Source: Bordetella genomosp. 13
GTDB taxonomy: Bacteria > Pseudomonadota > Gammaproteobacteria > Burkholderiales > Burkholderiaceae_B
DNA: 64,000 nt
Direction of reading: 5' to 3'
Assembly: GCF_007679965.1 (NCBI RefSeq)
Contig: NZ_VEHL01000001.1
Location: forward strand, 868,001-932,000
Within the stretch, counting starts at the first letter, position 1. Every line of letters begins with the position of its first letter. The translations under genes and the position numbers were made by a program. Under the pieces are notes generated by a model, which was not told the origin of the DNA, searched no databases, and worked only from the letters and a program-made list of their open reading frames with translations. Below are positions 17,742-26,625 of the stretch, piece by piece.

Positions 17742-18779
17742 ATGATCACTCCCCGATCCATCCGACAGGCCGCGCTGGCCACCGGCGCGTGCGCCGTGGC
17801 CGCCTCCGCCTTCGCCGCCGACGTGCCCGACTACGGTCCGAACCTGGAGCGTTTCGACTATCCGCACGAGGTCAAGCGCTTCGGCCTGGATACCCAGGGC
17901 CGGAAGCTGGAGATGGCCTACATGGACGTGGCGGCGGCCGAGCCCAACGGCAGGACCGTGGTGCTGATGCACGGCAAGAACTTCTGCGGCGCCACCTGGG
18001 AAGGCACGATCGAGGTGCTGAGCGGCGCGGGCTACCGCGTGGTGGTACCCGACCAGATCGGCTTCTGCAAGTCCGACAAGCCGGCTTCCTACCAGTACAC
18101 CTTCCACCAGTTGGCGGCCAACACGCATGCGCTGCTGGAGCACCTGGACGTGCGGCGCGCCACGGTGATGGGCCATTCGATGGGCGGCATGCTGGCCACG
18201 CGCTATGCGCTGATGTACGGCAAGGAGACCGACGGGCTGGTGCTGGTCAATCCCATCGGCCTGGAAGACTGGAAGCAGCGTGGGGTGCCGTACCGCACCG
18301 TGGACCAGTGGTATGCAGGCGAGCAGAAGACCAGCTTCGAGGGCATGAAGAAGTACCAGCAGGGCACGTACTACGCGGGCCAGTGGCGGCCCGAGTACGA
18401 CAAGTGGGTGCTGATGGCGGCGGGCATGCTGCGCGACCCCGAGGGCCGCAAGCGCGTGGCCTGGAGCCAGGCGCTGACCTACGACATGATCTACACGCAG
18501 CCGGTGGTGCACGAGTTCCGCGACGTGGCCGTGCCCGCCACGCTGCTGATCGGCGAGCGCGACAACACGGCGCCGGGCAAGGACGCCGCGCCGCCCGAGG
18601 TGGCCCGGCGCCTGGGCAACTACGCGCGGCTGGGACCGGAGGCGGCGCGCGCCATTCCGGGCGCCAAGCTGGTAGCCTTTCCCGAACTGGGCCATTCGCC
18701 GCAGATCCAGGACCCGGAGCGCTTCCACGAGGCGCTGCTGGAATCGCTGGACGACATGGCCGCGCGCGGCAAGCGCTGA
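17742..18779 (+). CDS. Exported alpha/beta hydrolase
   Basis: 345 residues. The first ~26 form a Sec-type signal peptide ending in SAFAA, so the enzyme is periplasmic or secreted. The mature part is a classic alpha/beta hydrolase: MHGKNFCGATW oxyanion region, nucleophile S146 in GHSMGGM, and the C-terminal LGHSPQ with H318; D in LLIGERDNTAPG is a plausible acid. The sequence resembles haloalkane dehalogenase/epoxide hydrolase-type hydrolases in general shape. Monocistronic; AGGAG lies ten bases before the ATG. Substrate not identifiable. Confidence 0.85.
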   Translation: MITPRSIRQAALATGACAVAASAFAADVPDYGPNLERFDYPHEVKRFGLDTQGRKLEMAYMDVAAAEPNGRTVVLMHGKNFCGATWEGTIEVLSGAGYRVVVPDQIGFCKSDKPASYQYTFHQLAANTHALLEHLDVRRATVMGHSMGGMLATRYALMYGKETDGLVLVNPIGLEDWKQRGVPYRTVDQWYAGEQKTSFEGMKKYQQGTYYAGQWRPEYDKWVLMAAGMLRDPEGRKRVAWSQALTYDMIYTQPVVHEFRDVAVPATLLIGERDNTAPGKDAAPPEVARRLGNYARLGPEAARAIPGAKLVAFPELGHSPQIQDPERFHEALLESLDDMAARGKR

Positions 18780-18921
18780 GAACTACCGATAAAAGCGAGC
18801 AGACGGCCACATGAGCCATCGCGCGGCCGATGCTGCGCCTGCAGCCCGATCCCGGCATGCCGCGCCCGCGCCGGACTCCAACGGCCCCTCGTATCCGGGG
18901 CGCGTCCTGGATCGAGCGAGG

Positions 18922-19914
18922 CTACATCGGCTCCAGCCCGGCGCCCTTGACTACGTCGGCGTACTTCTTCATTTCGCTGCGGAAGTACGCAGCGGTCCGG
19001 TCGGGCGGCATCAGCAGGATGGTGTTGCCCTGCGTCGCCATGGCCGTCTTCACGTCGGGCGCGGCGAAGGCCTTCTTCAGGGCCTCGTACACCCGTTGCG
19101 TCACGTCTGGCGGCAGCCTGGCAGGCCCGGCGGCCGCGAACCAGCCGCCGATCTCGTACGCGGGCATGCCCTGCTCGCGCAGGGTGGGAAGGTCGGGCAG
19201 GCCCGCCATGCGCGACGCGCCACAGGCGCCGATGGCGACCAGCGCGCCGCTCTGGAGGTGCGGCAGCACCGAGGGCAGCGACAGCACGCCCAGGTCGACC
19301 TGCCCGCCGATCAGGTCCGTCATCATCGGGCCCACGCCCTTGTACGGAATGTGGCGCACGCGCACGCCGGCCTGCTGCAGATACATCTCGGCGGCCAATT
19401 GCAGGATGGTGCCGTTGCCTGACGATGCGTAGTTGTAGCTGTCCGGCGCCTTCTTCAGCTCGGCCGCCAATGCTCGGGCGTCGCGTGCCGCCAGCTTGCG
19501 CGGATTGACCACCAGCAGGAACGGCGTCATGCCCACCATGCTGATGGGCGTGATGTCGGCGATGGGGTCGAAGGGCAGCGAACGGTACACGCTGGGAAAG
19601 ATCACGTGGTTGTTCGACAGCATGCCCAGCGTGTCGCCGTCGGGCAGCGCGCGCACCAGCGCCGAGGTGCCCACGATGCCGCCCGCGCCGGGCTGGTTCT
19701 CGACCACCACGGTGCGGCCCAGCGCGGCCGACAGCGCCGGGCCGGCCGAGCGCGTGATGGTGTCCACGCCCGATCCCACGCCAACCGGCAGGATGAATTT
19801 GATCGGGCGGTCGCCCTGGGCCCGCAGCAGCCCGGGCGCGGCCAGCGCGGTGGCGCCTAGTGCCGCGGCGCCCAGCAGCCTGCGGCGGGTGCGGCCCGCA
19901 TTCGGCATGTCCAT
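18922..19914 (-). CDS. Bug/TctC-family periplasmic solute-binding protein
   Basis: 330 residues. The export signal carries a twin-arginine-like start (RTRRRLLGAAALG) and a cleavage region near LLRAQG, so Tat export is possible. Bug landmarks are IKFILPVGVGSGVDTITR, QPGAGGIVGTSALV and RHIPYKGVGPMMTDL. It is the last gene of the minus-strand operon HMG-CoA-lyase-like / CoA-transferase / Bug and probably binds the carboxylate those enzymes activate and split. Confidence 0.92.
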   Translation of the reverse strand: MDMPNAGRTRRRLLGAAALGATALAAPGLLRAQGDRPIKFILPVGVGSGVDTITRSAGPALSAALGRTVVVENQPGAGGIVGTSALVRALPDGDTLGMLSNNHVIFPSVYRSLPFDPIADITPISMVGMTPFLLVVNPRKLAARDARALAAELKKAPDSYNYASSGNGTILQLAAEMYLQQAGVRVRHIPYKGVGPMMTDLIGGQVDLGVLSLPSVLPHLQSGALVAIGACGASRMAGLPDLPTLREQGMPAYEIGGWFAAAGPARLPPDVTQRVYEALKKAFAAPDVKTAMATQGNTILLMPPDRTAAYFRSEMKKYADVVKGAGLEPM

Positions 19915-19960
19915 GTCCTCGTCTCCTCGTTGTTATGGGTACTACCTTGCGGCGCCGTGC

Positions 19961-21175
19961 TCAGCGGATCGTGCCGCGCGCCTGCATGTGCTCGATCTCG
20001 GTTTCCGTATAGCCCAATCCGCGCAACAGCGGCGCCGTGTGCGCGCCCAGGCCCGGCGGGTCGCTACGTACGCCCAGCCGCGCGCCGTCCATCAGCAGTG
20101 GGAACAGCGCGGTGCCCACGGTCTGTCCGGCCCTGTCGCCGTCGGGCAGGCGGATGTCCGCCAGGCCGCCGGTGGCGCGCAGGTGCGGGTCGTCGTACAG
20201 CGCCTCGGGCTTGGTGATGGGCGCATAGGGCAGGCCGGCCGCCTCGAAACGCTGTGCCAGCTCCGCGGCGTCGTATTCCGCCAGCCGCGCGCGCAGGTCG
20301 GGCAGCAGCGTGGGTCGGGCGCGCACGCGGGCATTGTTGGTGGCCAGCGCCGGATCGGATTTCAGGTCGGCGAAGCCGAAGGCGTCGCAGAACGTATTCC
20401 ACTGCGCATCGCTGACCGCCGCCAGGAAGATCTGCTCGCCGTCCTTCACCGTGAACACGTCGTACAGCGCCCAGGCCGAGACGCGGTCCGGCATGGGCGC
20501 CGAAGGCTGGCCGGTGATGGCGTACTGCAGCATGTGCTGGCCGACCAGGAAGACGTTGTTCTCGAACAGCGCCGACTGCACCTCCTGGCCGCGCCCGGTG
20601 ATGCCGCGCTGGATCAGGGCGGCCAGGGCGCCGATGGCGCCGAACATGCCGCCCATGATGTCGTTGACGCTGGTGCCGGCGCGCAGCGGATCGCCGGGGC
20701 GGCCGGTCATGTAGGCCAACCCGCCCATCATCTGCACCACCTCGTCCAGCGCCGTGCGCAGCGCATAGGGACCGGGCAGGAAGCCCTTGTGGCTGACGTA
20801 GATCAGCTTGGGATTGCGCGCGGACAGGCTGGCGTAGTCCAGGCCATACCTGGCCATGGTGCCGGGCCGGAAGTTCTCGGCCACCACGTCGGCGGTGGCC
20901 GCCAGCCGGCGCGCGGCCTCGGCCCCTTCCACGCTCTGGATGTCCAGCGCGATGCTCTGCTTGTTGCGGTTGAACATGGGGAAGAAGCCCGCGCCCACGC
21001 CCAGCAGGTGGCGCGTGCGGTCGCCCTGCACGGGCTCCACCTTGATGACTTCCGCGCCCAGGTCGGCCAGCACCATGCCGCAGGTGGGACCCATCACCAT
21101 GTGGGTGAACTCGACCACGCGCAGGCCGGCCAGGGGCAGGGGGCGTGACGGCGAGGAATCAGTGGCGGCGGTCAT
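19961..21175 (-). CDS. CaiB/BaiF-family CoA-transferase
   Basis: 404 residues, class III CoA-transferase. The N-terminus GLRVVEFTHMVMGPTCGMVLADLGAEVIKVEP-type block (seen here in shorter pieces VVEFTHMVMGP and DLGAEVIKVEP) and the catalytic-Asp region SVNDIMGGMFGA are clear. It moves CoA from an acyl-CoA donor to a carboxylate. The ATG at 21175 overlaps the stop of the upstream lyase by 4 bp; the longer frame to 21490 is inside that lyase. Together with the lyase it fits activation of a 3-hydroxyacid followed by C-C cleavage. Confidence 0.9.
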   Translation of the reverse strand: MTAATDSSPSRPLPLAGLRVVEFTHMVMGPTCGMVLADLGAEVIKVEPVQGDRTRHLLGVGAGFFPMFNRNKQSIALDIQSVEGAEAARRLAATADVVAENFRPGTMARYGLDYASLSARNPKLIYVSHKGFLPGPYALRTALDEVVQMMGGLAYMTGRPGDPLRAGTSVNDIMGGMFGAIGALAALIQRGITGRGQEVQSALFENNVFLVGQHMLQYAITGQPSAPMPDRVSAWALYDVFTVKDGEQIFLAAVSDAQWNTFCDAFGFADLKSDPALATNNARVRARPTLLPDLRARLAEYDAAELAQRFEAAGLPYAPITKPEALYDDPHLRATGGLADIRLPDGDRAGQTVGTALFPLLMDGARLGVRSDPPGLGAHTAPLLRGLGYTETEIEHMQARGTIR

Positions 21176-22110
21176 GCGGGAATCTCCGGTTCGATGGGGC
21201 GGGGCAGGCCGGCGCGCCACAGCGAACCGTGCATCGGTGTGTCGCCCAGCCAGGATTGCAGCTCGGCGCGCAGCGCCAGCAGGGCGGCGGCGTCCTGGCC
21301 GGTGCTTACGCCCATGCTGTGCAGCATGTGGACGAGGTCTTCGGTGGCGGCGTTGCCACTGGCGCCGGGAGCGTACGGACAGCCGCCGATGCCGCCCAGC
21401 GAGGCGTCGAAGCGGTTCACGCCCGCCTGCAGCGCGGCCAGCACATTGGCCAGCGCCAGGCCTCGCGTGTCGTGGAAGTGCGCGCAGCACAGCCGCTCGC
21501 CGGCGATGGCGCGGGCGTGCTCGAACAGGCGGTGCACGGACGCCGGATCGGCCTGTCCCACGGTGTCGGCCAGGCTGACGCGGTCGGCGCCGGCGTCCAG
21601 CAGCGCCTGCATCAGCCGCAGCACTTCCTCGGGCGCGACGCGGCCCTGCAAGGTACAGCCGAAGGCCGTCCCCACGCCGCCCTCGATCAATGCGCGCGAA
21701 CCGCCGGCATCGCGCATGGCGCGTATCCGCGCGACCATGGCCACTACTTCGTCAGGCGTCCTGCGCAGGTTGGCCAGGCTATGTGCATGGCTGGCCGACA
21801 GCGGCACCAGCATCAGGTGCGCGTCCGAAGCCAGCGCGCGCTCGGCGCCTTTCTCGTTGGGCACCAGCACCGACACGGACAGGCCGGGCAGGGTGCGGGC
21901 ATAGGCCACCAGCGTCTCGGTGTCCGCCATCTGCGGCAGCAGGCGCGGCGGCACGAACGAGCCAACCTCGATCTCGCGCTGGCCGGCTTCATAGGCCGCG
22001 CGGATCCAGCGCTGCTTCGACTCGGTGGGCAGTACCTGCGGCACGCTTTGCAGCCCGTCGCGCAGGCCGACTTCCCGCACGATGGCGCTTGGAGGAAGCA
22101 CGAAAGACAT
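21172..22110 (-). CDS. Hydroxymethylglutaryl-CoA lyase-like enzyme
   Basis: 312 residues of the DRE-TIM metallolyase superfamily. REVGLRDGLQ holds the metal-binding Asp and catalytic Arg, HFHDTRG the metal-binding His pair, and GGIGGCPYAPGASG the flexible loop with the catalytic Cys of HMG-CoA lyases. It should cleave an HMG-CoA-type thioester to acetyl-CoA plus a ketoacid. First gene of the operon, divergent from a LysR regulator at 22224. In this setting the true substrate may be a different 3-hydroxy-3-methyl-dicarboxylyl-CoA. Confidence 0.88.
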   Translation of the reverse strand: MSFVLPPSAIVREVGLRDGLQSVPQVLPTESKQRWIRAAYEAGQREIEVGSFVPPRLLPQMADTETLVAYARTLPGLSVSVLVPNEKGAERALASDAHLMLVPLSASHAHSLANLRRTPDEVVAMVARIRAMRDAGGSRALIEGGVGTAFGCTLQGRVAPEEVLRLMQALLDAGADRVSLADTVGQADPASVHRLFEHARAIAGERLCCAHFHDTRGLALANVLAALQAGVNRFDASLGGIGGCPYAPGASGNAATEDLVHMLHSMGVSTGQDAAALLALRAELQSWLGDTPMHGSLWRAGLPRPIEPEIPA

Positions 22111-22131
22111 GAAACGATCCTATCCAGGGCG

Positions 22132-22213
22132 ATCGGAACATCCAGTTTTAGATATTCTGGTTCGTGCTACAAGTGCAATTTCGGAACGTGTGAAGTTCCC
22201 ATCTGGAATATCT
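22132..22213. promoter_or_regulatory. LysR-type operator region with nested dyads
   Basis: Intergenic DNA between the divergent HMG-CoA-lyase-like operon and the LysR gene. It contains GGAAC-N7-GTTCC (22183-22199) and the inverted pair AGATATTC (22150-22157) / GAATATCT (22206-22213). Such spaced dyads are typical of LysR binding and activation sites. Confidence 0.5.
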
Positions 22214-22223
22214 GGAGCCGCGC

Positions 22224-23141
22224 ATGCGCGACCTCGACATGACGACGCTGCGGCTCTACGTGGCGGTATGCGACACCGGCAACATCGCCCGCGCGGCCGA
22301 ACGCGCCAACATCGTGGGCTCGGCCATCAGCAAGCGCCTGGCGCAACTGGAGGAGACCGTGGGCACGCCGTTGCTGGTGCGCGAACGGCGCGGGGTCAGT
22401 CCCACCGCGGCGGGCGAGACCCTGCTGGAACACGCGCGCGCCATCCTGGCCAGTTCGGCGCGTGTCGAGCGCGACATGGCGGCCTACGCCCGCGGCGTCC
22501 AGGGTCAGGTGCGGGTGCTGGCCACGGCGTCGGTGCTGGCCGAGTCGCTGGCCGAGGACATCGCCGCGTTCCTGCAGGCGCCGGCGCACGGCAGCATCCG
22601 CGTGGACATGGAAGAACGCGTCAGCCAGGACGTGGTGCGCGACGTGCGCGAAGGCATCGCGGCGCTGGGCATCTGCTGGGATGCGGCGGATTTTCGCGAC
22701 CTGCATACGAGGCCGTATCGCGGCGACCGGCTGGCCGTGGTGACGCACGCGGGCCACCCGCTGGCGCGGCGCAGGCGCGTGCGTTTCGAGGACACGCTGG
22801 ACTACGAACACGTGAACATGCCCGCGGCCAGCGCCGTGCTGCGCATGCTGCAGGAAGCCGCCGGCCGCTGCGGCAAGCCCCTGCGGCACCGCGTGACGGT
22901 CAGCAATTTCGATTCGGCCTTCAGGGTGGTGCTGGCGGGGCTGGCGATCAGCGTGGCGCCCGCCGAGGTGGCCACGCCTTATGCGATGGCGCATGGCCTG
23001 CGGGTGCTGCCGTTAACCGACGCGTGGAGCCGCCGGCGCTTCGCCATCTGCATGCGCGACGAGCAGTCGTTGCCCGCCGCGGCAAGGCTGCTGCTGGACC
23101 ATCTGGTGTCGGTGGGCGCCGACGATGCGGCCATGCGCTGA
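22224..23141 (+). CDS. LysR-family transcriptional regulator
   Basis: 305 residues. An N-terminal winged helix-turn-helix (NIARAAERANIVGSAISKRLAQLE) precedes the type-2 periplasmic-binding-like effector domain. It is divergent from the lyase/CoA-transferase/Bug operon and is the obvious candidate for its inducer-dependent activator. A second in-frame ATG at 22239 would remove five residues. Confidence 0.92.
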   Translation: MRDLDMTTLRLYVAVCDTGNIARAAERANIVGSAISKRLAQLEETVGTPLLVRERRGVSPTAAGETLLEHARAILASSARVERDMAAYARGVQGQVRVLATASVLAESLAEDIAAFLQAPAHGSIRVDMEERVSQDVVRDVREGIAALGICWDAADFRDLHTRPYRGDRLAVVTHAGHPLARRRRVRFEDTLDYEHVNMPAASAVLRMLQEAAGRCGKPLRHRVTVSNFDSAFRVVLAGLAISVAPAEVATPYAMAHGLRVLPLTDAWSRRRFAICMRDEQSLPAAARLLLDHLVSVGADDAAMR

Positions 23142-23168
23142 CGCCTTCCAGGTATCCGGCCAGTCCAG

Positions 23169-23669
23169 TCAGGGTCGGTAGACCACGCCTTCCAGGTCGT
23201 CGTCGGCGAACGCGTCCGACTGCGTGTAGTGCCCGTCGTACGGGCCGACCTTGGTGACTTCCTGGCCGTTGCGCAGCACGATCTGCAAGCCGTGCTCCGG
23301 CTCCCAGTCGCAATTGCATTCGAACGACGCATAGACCAGGCCGTCCTTGCTGCGGCGGCCCAGTTCGACCTCGCCGCCGAACTCCACGTGGTTCCACACG
23401 TCGGCCGGCGAGGCGATCTCGGGGATGTCCGCATCGTCGCCCCAGGCCTCGCGCATGTCCTGGTAATAGCGGTAGACGTGGTCCTGCGCGGCCTGCATCA
23501 CAGAGAAGTCGCAGGCCAGCAGGTTCTTCACGGCCCTGTCGTAGTCGTCGGGCCTGTCGTCGTCGTCATAGGCGTCGGCGTACACGCCGAATTCCTGGCC
23601 GCCGAGCATCGGCAGCGCAAGCGGCTCGCCGCCCTGCCAGTCGGGCAGATCTTGGTCGGAGGGTTGCAT
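23169..23669 (-). CDS. DUF6985-like hypothetical protein
   Basis: A 166-residue acidic protein without signal or membrane segment. The middle (VEFGGEVELGRRSKDG) and the ending (CNCDWEPEHGLQIVLRNG, then VGPYDGHY) match my memory of the DUF6985 family, often seen near toxin-immunity or stress genes but of unknown function. It stands alone, convergent with the LysR gene. The assignment to that DUF is moderate; existence of the gene is secure from codon usage and composition. Confidence 0.75.
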   Translation of the reverse strand: MQPSDQDLPDWQGGEPLALPMLGGQEFGVYADAYDDDDRPDDYDRAVKNLLACDFSVMQAAQDHVYRYYQDMREAWGDDADIPEIASPADVWNHVEFGGEVELGRRSKDGLVYASFECNCDWEPEHGLQIVLRNGQEVTKVGPYDGHYTQSDAFADDDLEGVVYRP

Positions 23670-23815
23670 GGCGTTCCTCGAAGGGAAGAGGCAAGCCCGG
23701 TCGGGCTCATCGCGCGATGTTAACCGTGGCGCGCGACGGCGAGTGCGCTTTCCGCGGATTCCGCATGCGTGGGATGTGGGCTATGGTTGGCGCTGGATGT
23801 CGAGGAGACCGACAG

Positions 23816-24217
23816 ATGCCCAAATTGCTGGCCGGCGGCAATCCGCAGATTGCCAAGGGCGACGGCGACGCACCCGTGCAGGCTTACATCGCCGCCATGC
23901 CCGAATGGAAGCGCGACGTCGGCGTACGCCTGGACGCGCTGATCGTGCGCACCGTGCCCGACGTGCGCAAGGCCGTGAAGTGGAACACGCCTTTCTACGG
24001 CCTCGAGGGGCAAGGCTGGTTCATCGCGTTCCACTGCTTCGACAAGTACGTGAAGGTGACGTTCTTCAAGGGAACGTCCTTGCAGCCCGTGCCGCCCGGC
24101 GAATCGAAAAGCGAGGGCGTGCGCTACCTGGATATCCGGCAGCACGACGCCATCGACGAGGAACGGCTGGCCGGCTGGATACGTCAGGCGTCGCAGCTGC
24201 CGGGCTGGACGCCATAG
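23816..24217 (+). CDS. DUF1801-domain protein
   Basis: 133 residues, a single DUF1801 (YdhG-like) domain: an AYIAAMPEWKRDVG helix, then KAVKWNTPFYGLEGQGWF and the VKVTFFKGTSL strand. Function of the family is unknown; the fold is a small alpha/beta domain. The start at 23816 follows GAGGAGA and removes the N-terminal extension present in the longer frame. It converges on the SRPBCC gene, and a short inverted repeat (CCGGGTT/AACCCGG, 24223-24237) sits between and partly inside the ends. Confidence 0.85.
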   Translation: MPKLLAGGNPQIAKGDGDAPVQAYIAAMPEWKRDVGVRLDALIVRTVPDVRKAVKWNTPFYGLEGQGWFIAFHCFDKYVKVTFFKGTSLQPVPPGESKSEGVRYLDIRQHDAIDEERLAGWIRQASQLPGWTP

Positions 24218-24228
24218 CCCTGCCGGGT

Positions 24229-24675
24229 TCAACCCGGAATCTCGGGCTCCACCAGCCGCGCCAGCTTCGTCAGCGATTCCTGCCAGCCCAGGTAGCACAT
24301 CTCCACGGGTATGGCCTCGGGGATCCCCGACTGCTCGACGTGCATCTCGGTGCCGCCGGTCACCGCCTTCAACACCACCGTCACGGTGATCTCGCCCGGC
24401 AGGCTGGGATCGTCGAAGCGGTCCGTGTAGCGGATCCGCTCGTTCTGCATCAGTTCCAGGAACTCGCCGCCGAAGCCGTGGCTGTGCCCCGTGCCGAAGT
24501 TGCGGAAGGACATCTTGAACGTGCCGCCCACCTTGGCGTCCAGATGGTCGACCTGGCACGTGAAGCCGTAGGGCGGCAGCCATTGTGCGATGGCGTCGGG
24601 TTCGAGGAAGGCGCGGTAGACGCGGTCGCGGGTGGCGCGCAGCACGCGGTGCAGGGTGACGGTTCCGGTAGCCAT
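24229..24675 (-). CDS. SRPBCC/AHSA1-domain protein
   Basis: 148 residues, one START-like SRPBCC domain of the activator-of-Hsp90-ATPase (AHSA1) group. TRDRVYRAFLEPDAIAQWL is the standard opening and YLGWQESLTKLARLVE the final helix. These domains bind hydrophobic ligands; bacterial members are mostly uncharacterised. No partner gene is evident. Confidence 0.88.
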   Translation of the reverse strand: MATGTVTLHRVLRATRDRVYRAFLEPDAIAQWLPPYGFTCQVDHLDAKVGGTFKMSFRNFGTGHSHGFGGEFLELMQNERIRYTDRFDDPSLPGEITVTVVLKAVTGGTEMHVEQSGIPEAIPVEMCYLGWQESLTKLARLVEPEIPG

Positions 24676-24815
24676 GGTGATTCACCTTTGAGGAAGTGGA
24701 GAGTGTATGGGTACGACGATCCGGCGGCGCCCGGATCGACAACGCGACACTCAGGGATAACCCTTGTCGAACGACACGCCGCCAGCCGGTTCTTCCCGTC
24801 GTCTCCCGCTTTTCG

Positions 24816-26015
24816 CTACTGATCGACGCGCCGCGGGCCCGGGCGGGTGACCTTGCCGATCTGCCGGATGCCCACCAGCGCGATACCCGCCATGATGACC
24901 GCCACGGAGGCCAGGCCGCCGCGCAGCGTGGACAGGTGCGTGATGGCGCCGATCATCGGCGGGCCGAACAGCATGCCGGCGTAGGCGAACTGCGCCACGC
25001 CGGCCACGCCCGCCGCCGGGCTCATCCCGGGCAGGCGCGAGCCGGCCAGGAAGAAGAACGGCATGAAATTGGCCACGCCCAGGCCCATCATGGCGAATCC
25101 CGCCAGGCTGGCGATGGGCGTGGGCGCCAGCAGCGCCAGCGACACGCCGGCGAAGCCCAGCCACGCGCCGCCCGCCAGCAGGGTGGACTCGTTGATGCGC
25201 CTGCGCAGGAAGTCCGCGCTGAAGCGGCCCGCCGCCATGCCGGTGGAGAACGCGGCATAGCCGTAGCCGCTGCGTTCCAGCGAGGTGCCGGCGACGTCGC
25301 GCATGTAGATGGCGGCCCAGTCGTACATCGCGCCTTCGCAGACCAGGCCCAGGAACGCCACCGTGCCCAGCACCCATAGCGCGCGCGGGATACCCGACGT
25401 CCTGGCCGGCCCATCGGCGCCGTGTCCCGCATCGTCCGGCGGATCGTCCATCAGGCGGCTGGCGCCCGCCAGCGCGGTGCCCGCCAGCAGCATCGCCGCC
25501 AGGGCCGCGTGGGCCTGCAGCGATACGCCCAGCGACAGCAGCGTGCCGCCCAGCGCCGCGCCCGCCATGCCGCCCACGCTGAACATGCCGTGCATGGTCG
25601 ACATCACGGGCCGGCCCAGATGGGTCTCGACGTGCGCGGCCTGCACGTTCATGGCCACGTCGAACGCGGCCATCGCCATGCCGAACAGCACCAGCACCGC
25701 CAGCAGCGCGTAGAACGGCGCGGCGAACGGAATGGCCAGCAGCGTGGCCCCGTAGGCCAGGCCGCTGAGCGTCAGCGCCCGCGCGCTGCCCACGCGCGCC
25801 ACCCAGTTGCCCACGCGCTTCATGGCCAGCACCGCGCCGCCGGCCACGCACAGCATGGCCACGGACATCATCGCGTCCGATGCGCCGAAAGCGGCCTTGA
25901 TGGCGGGGATCTGCACGCCCCAGGTGGCGAAGGTGGCGCCGTTCACGAAGAACTGGGCCATGGTGGGGAAGGTGGCGCGGCGGGCGGCGTGGGCCAGGGG
26001 TGCTGCAAAGGTCAT
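24816..26015 (-). CDS. Major facilitator superfamily transporter (YbjJ-like)
   Basis: 399 residues with about twelve hydrophobic segments. The opening segment FVNGATFATWGVQIPAIKAAF and the following VGNWVARVGSARAL loop resemble the YbjJ group of MFS carriers. Direction and substrate are unknown. The start at 26015 gives a normal MFS N-terminus; the longer frame to 26105 enters the MarR gene. A MarR-type regulator lies immediately upstream on the same strand, which suggests an efflux role under MarR control. Confidence 0.85.
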   Translation of the reverse strand: MTFAAPLAHAARRATFPTMAQFFVNGATFATWGVQIPAIKAAFGASDAMMSVAMLCVAGGAVLAMKRVGNWVARVGSARALTLSGLAYGATLLAIPFAAPFYALLAVLVLFGMAMAAFDVAMNVQAAHVETHLGRPVMSTMHGMFSVGGMAGAALGGTLLSLGVSLQAHAALAAMLLAGTALAGASRLMDDPPDDAGHGADGPARTSGIPRALWVLGTVAFLGLVCEGAMYDWAAIYMRDVAGTSLERSGYGYAAFSTGMAAGRFSADFLRRRINESTLLAGGAWLGFAGVSLALLAPTPIASLAGFAMMGLGVANFMPFFFLAGSRLPGMSPAAGVAGVAQFAYAGMLFGPPMIGAITHLSTLRGGLASVAVIMAGIALVGIRQIGKVTRPGPRRVDQ

Positions 26016-26076
26016 GGGCGTCGGCGGGATGGAAGGTTCGGCACTATGACATCGTTCGATGCCGGACGCTGGCGGG

Positions 26077-26544
26077 CTATTCCTTGTTCGCGCGCGCCCG
26101 GGCAAGCATGCCTCGTGCCTGTGCGGTCAGGGTGTCCAGGATGCGGTGCAGCGCGGCGCGGTCTTCCGGCGCCAGGCTGTCTTCCAGGGCCTTCTGCCGC
26201 TGCCGCGTGCCGCGCAGCCCTTTCTCCAGCACCGCCAACCCCTCGGGCGTCAGCGACACGATGGTGCGGCGCCGGTCGGCCTCGTCGGTGGCCTGCACCA
26301 GCAGGCCGGCCTTCTCGGCCTCGAACACCGCGCGGCTGATCTGGCTCTTGTCCAGGTGCGAGAACCGCGCGATCTCGGACGGCGTGACGGGCCCCAGCCG
26401 ATGAACGGTGATCATGGTGCGCCACTGTCGGCTGCTCAGCCCCAGGTCGGTGCCGACCGAGGCATCGACCACGCGCGCCAGCAGCTGGGCCAGCACGGAG
26501 GTCTTGAAGGTGATGAGGTCTTCTATCGGGATGCGTTCGGGCAT
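26077..26544 (-). CDS. MarR-family transcriptional regulator
   Basis: 155 residues. The winged helix (VTPSEIARFSHLDKSQISRAVFEAEKAGL) and the wing ATDEADRRRTIVSLT are textbook MarR. It is divergent from the Bug/CoA-transferase/lyase operon at 26626 and precedes the MFS gene. A perfect dyad lies 12 bp upstream of its start, so autorepression and repression of the divergent operon are likely. Confidence 0.92.
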   Translation of the reverse strand: MPERIPIEDLITFKTSVLAQLLARVVDASVGTDLGLSSRQWRTMITVHRLGPVTPSEIARFSHLDKSQISRAVFEAEKAGLLVQATDEADRRRTIVSLTPEGLAVLEKGLRGTRQRQKALEDSLAPEDRAALHRILDTLTAQARGMLARARANKE

Positions 26545-26555
26545 ATATTCTCAGT

Positions 26556-26576
26556 AGCAACTGTTGCTGTGGCAAC
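26556..26576. promoter_or_regulatory. Probable MarR operator (overlapping dyads)
   Basis: AGCAAC-T-GTTGCT (26556-26568) is a perfect 6-bp dyad with one central base, and GTTGC-TGTG-GCAAC (26563-26576) shares its right arm. The pair lies between the divergent MarR and Bug genes, where MarR sites usually fall. Confidence 0.6.
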
Positions 26577-26625
26577 CAATTTATTCTAGTATCTCGCCAC
26601 TATTACACCGACAGGGGAGACAAGG

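Noticed and set aside
24223..24237. CCGGGTT/AACCCGG hairpin as a terminator
   Set aside because: Short stem, one-base nominal loop and no T-tract; mentioned only under the neighbouring gene.
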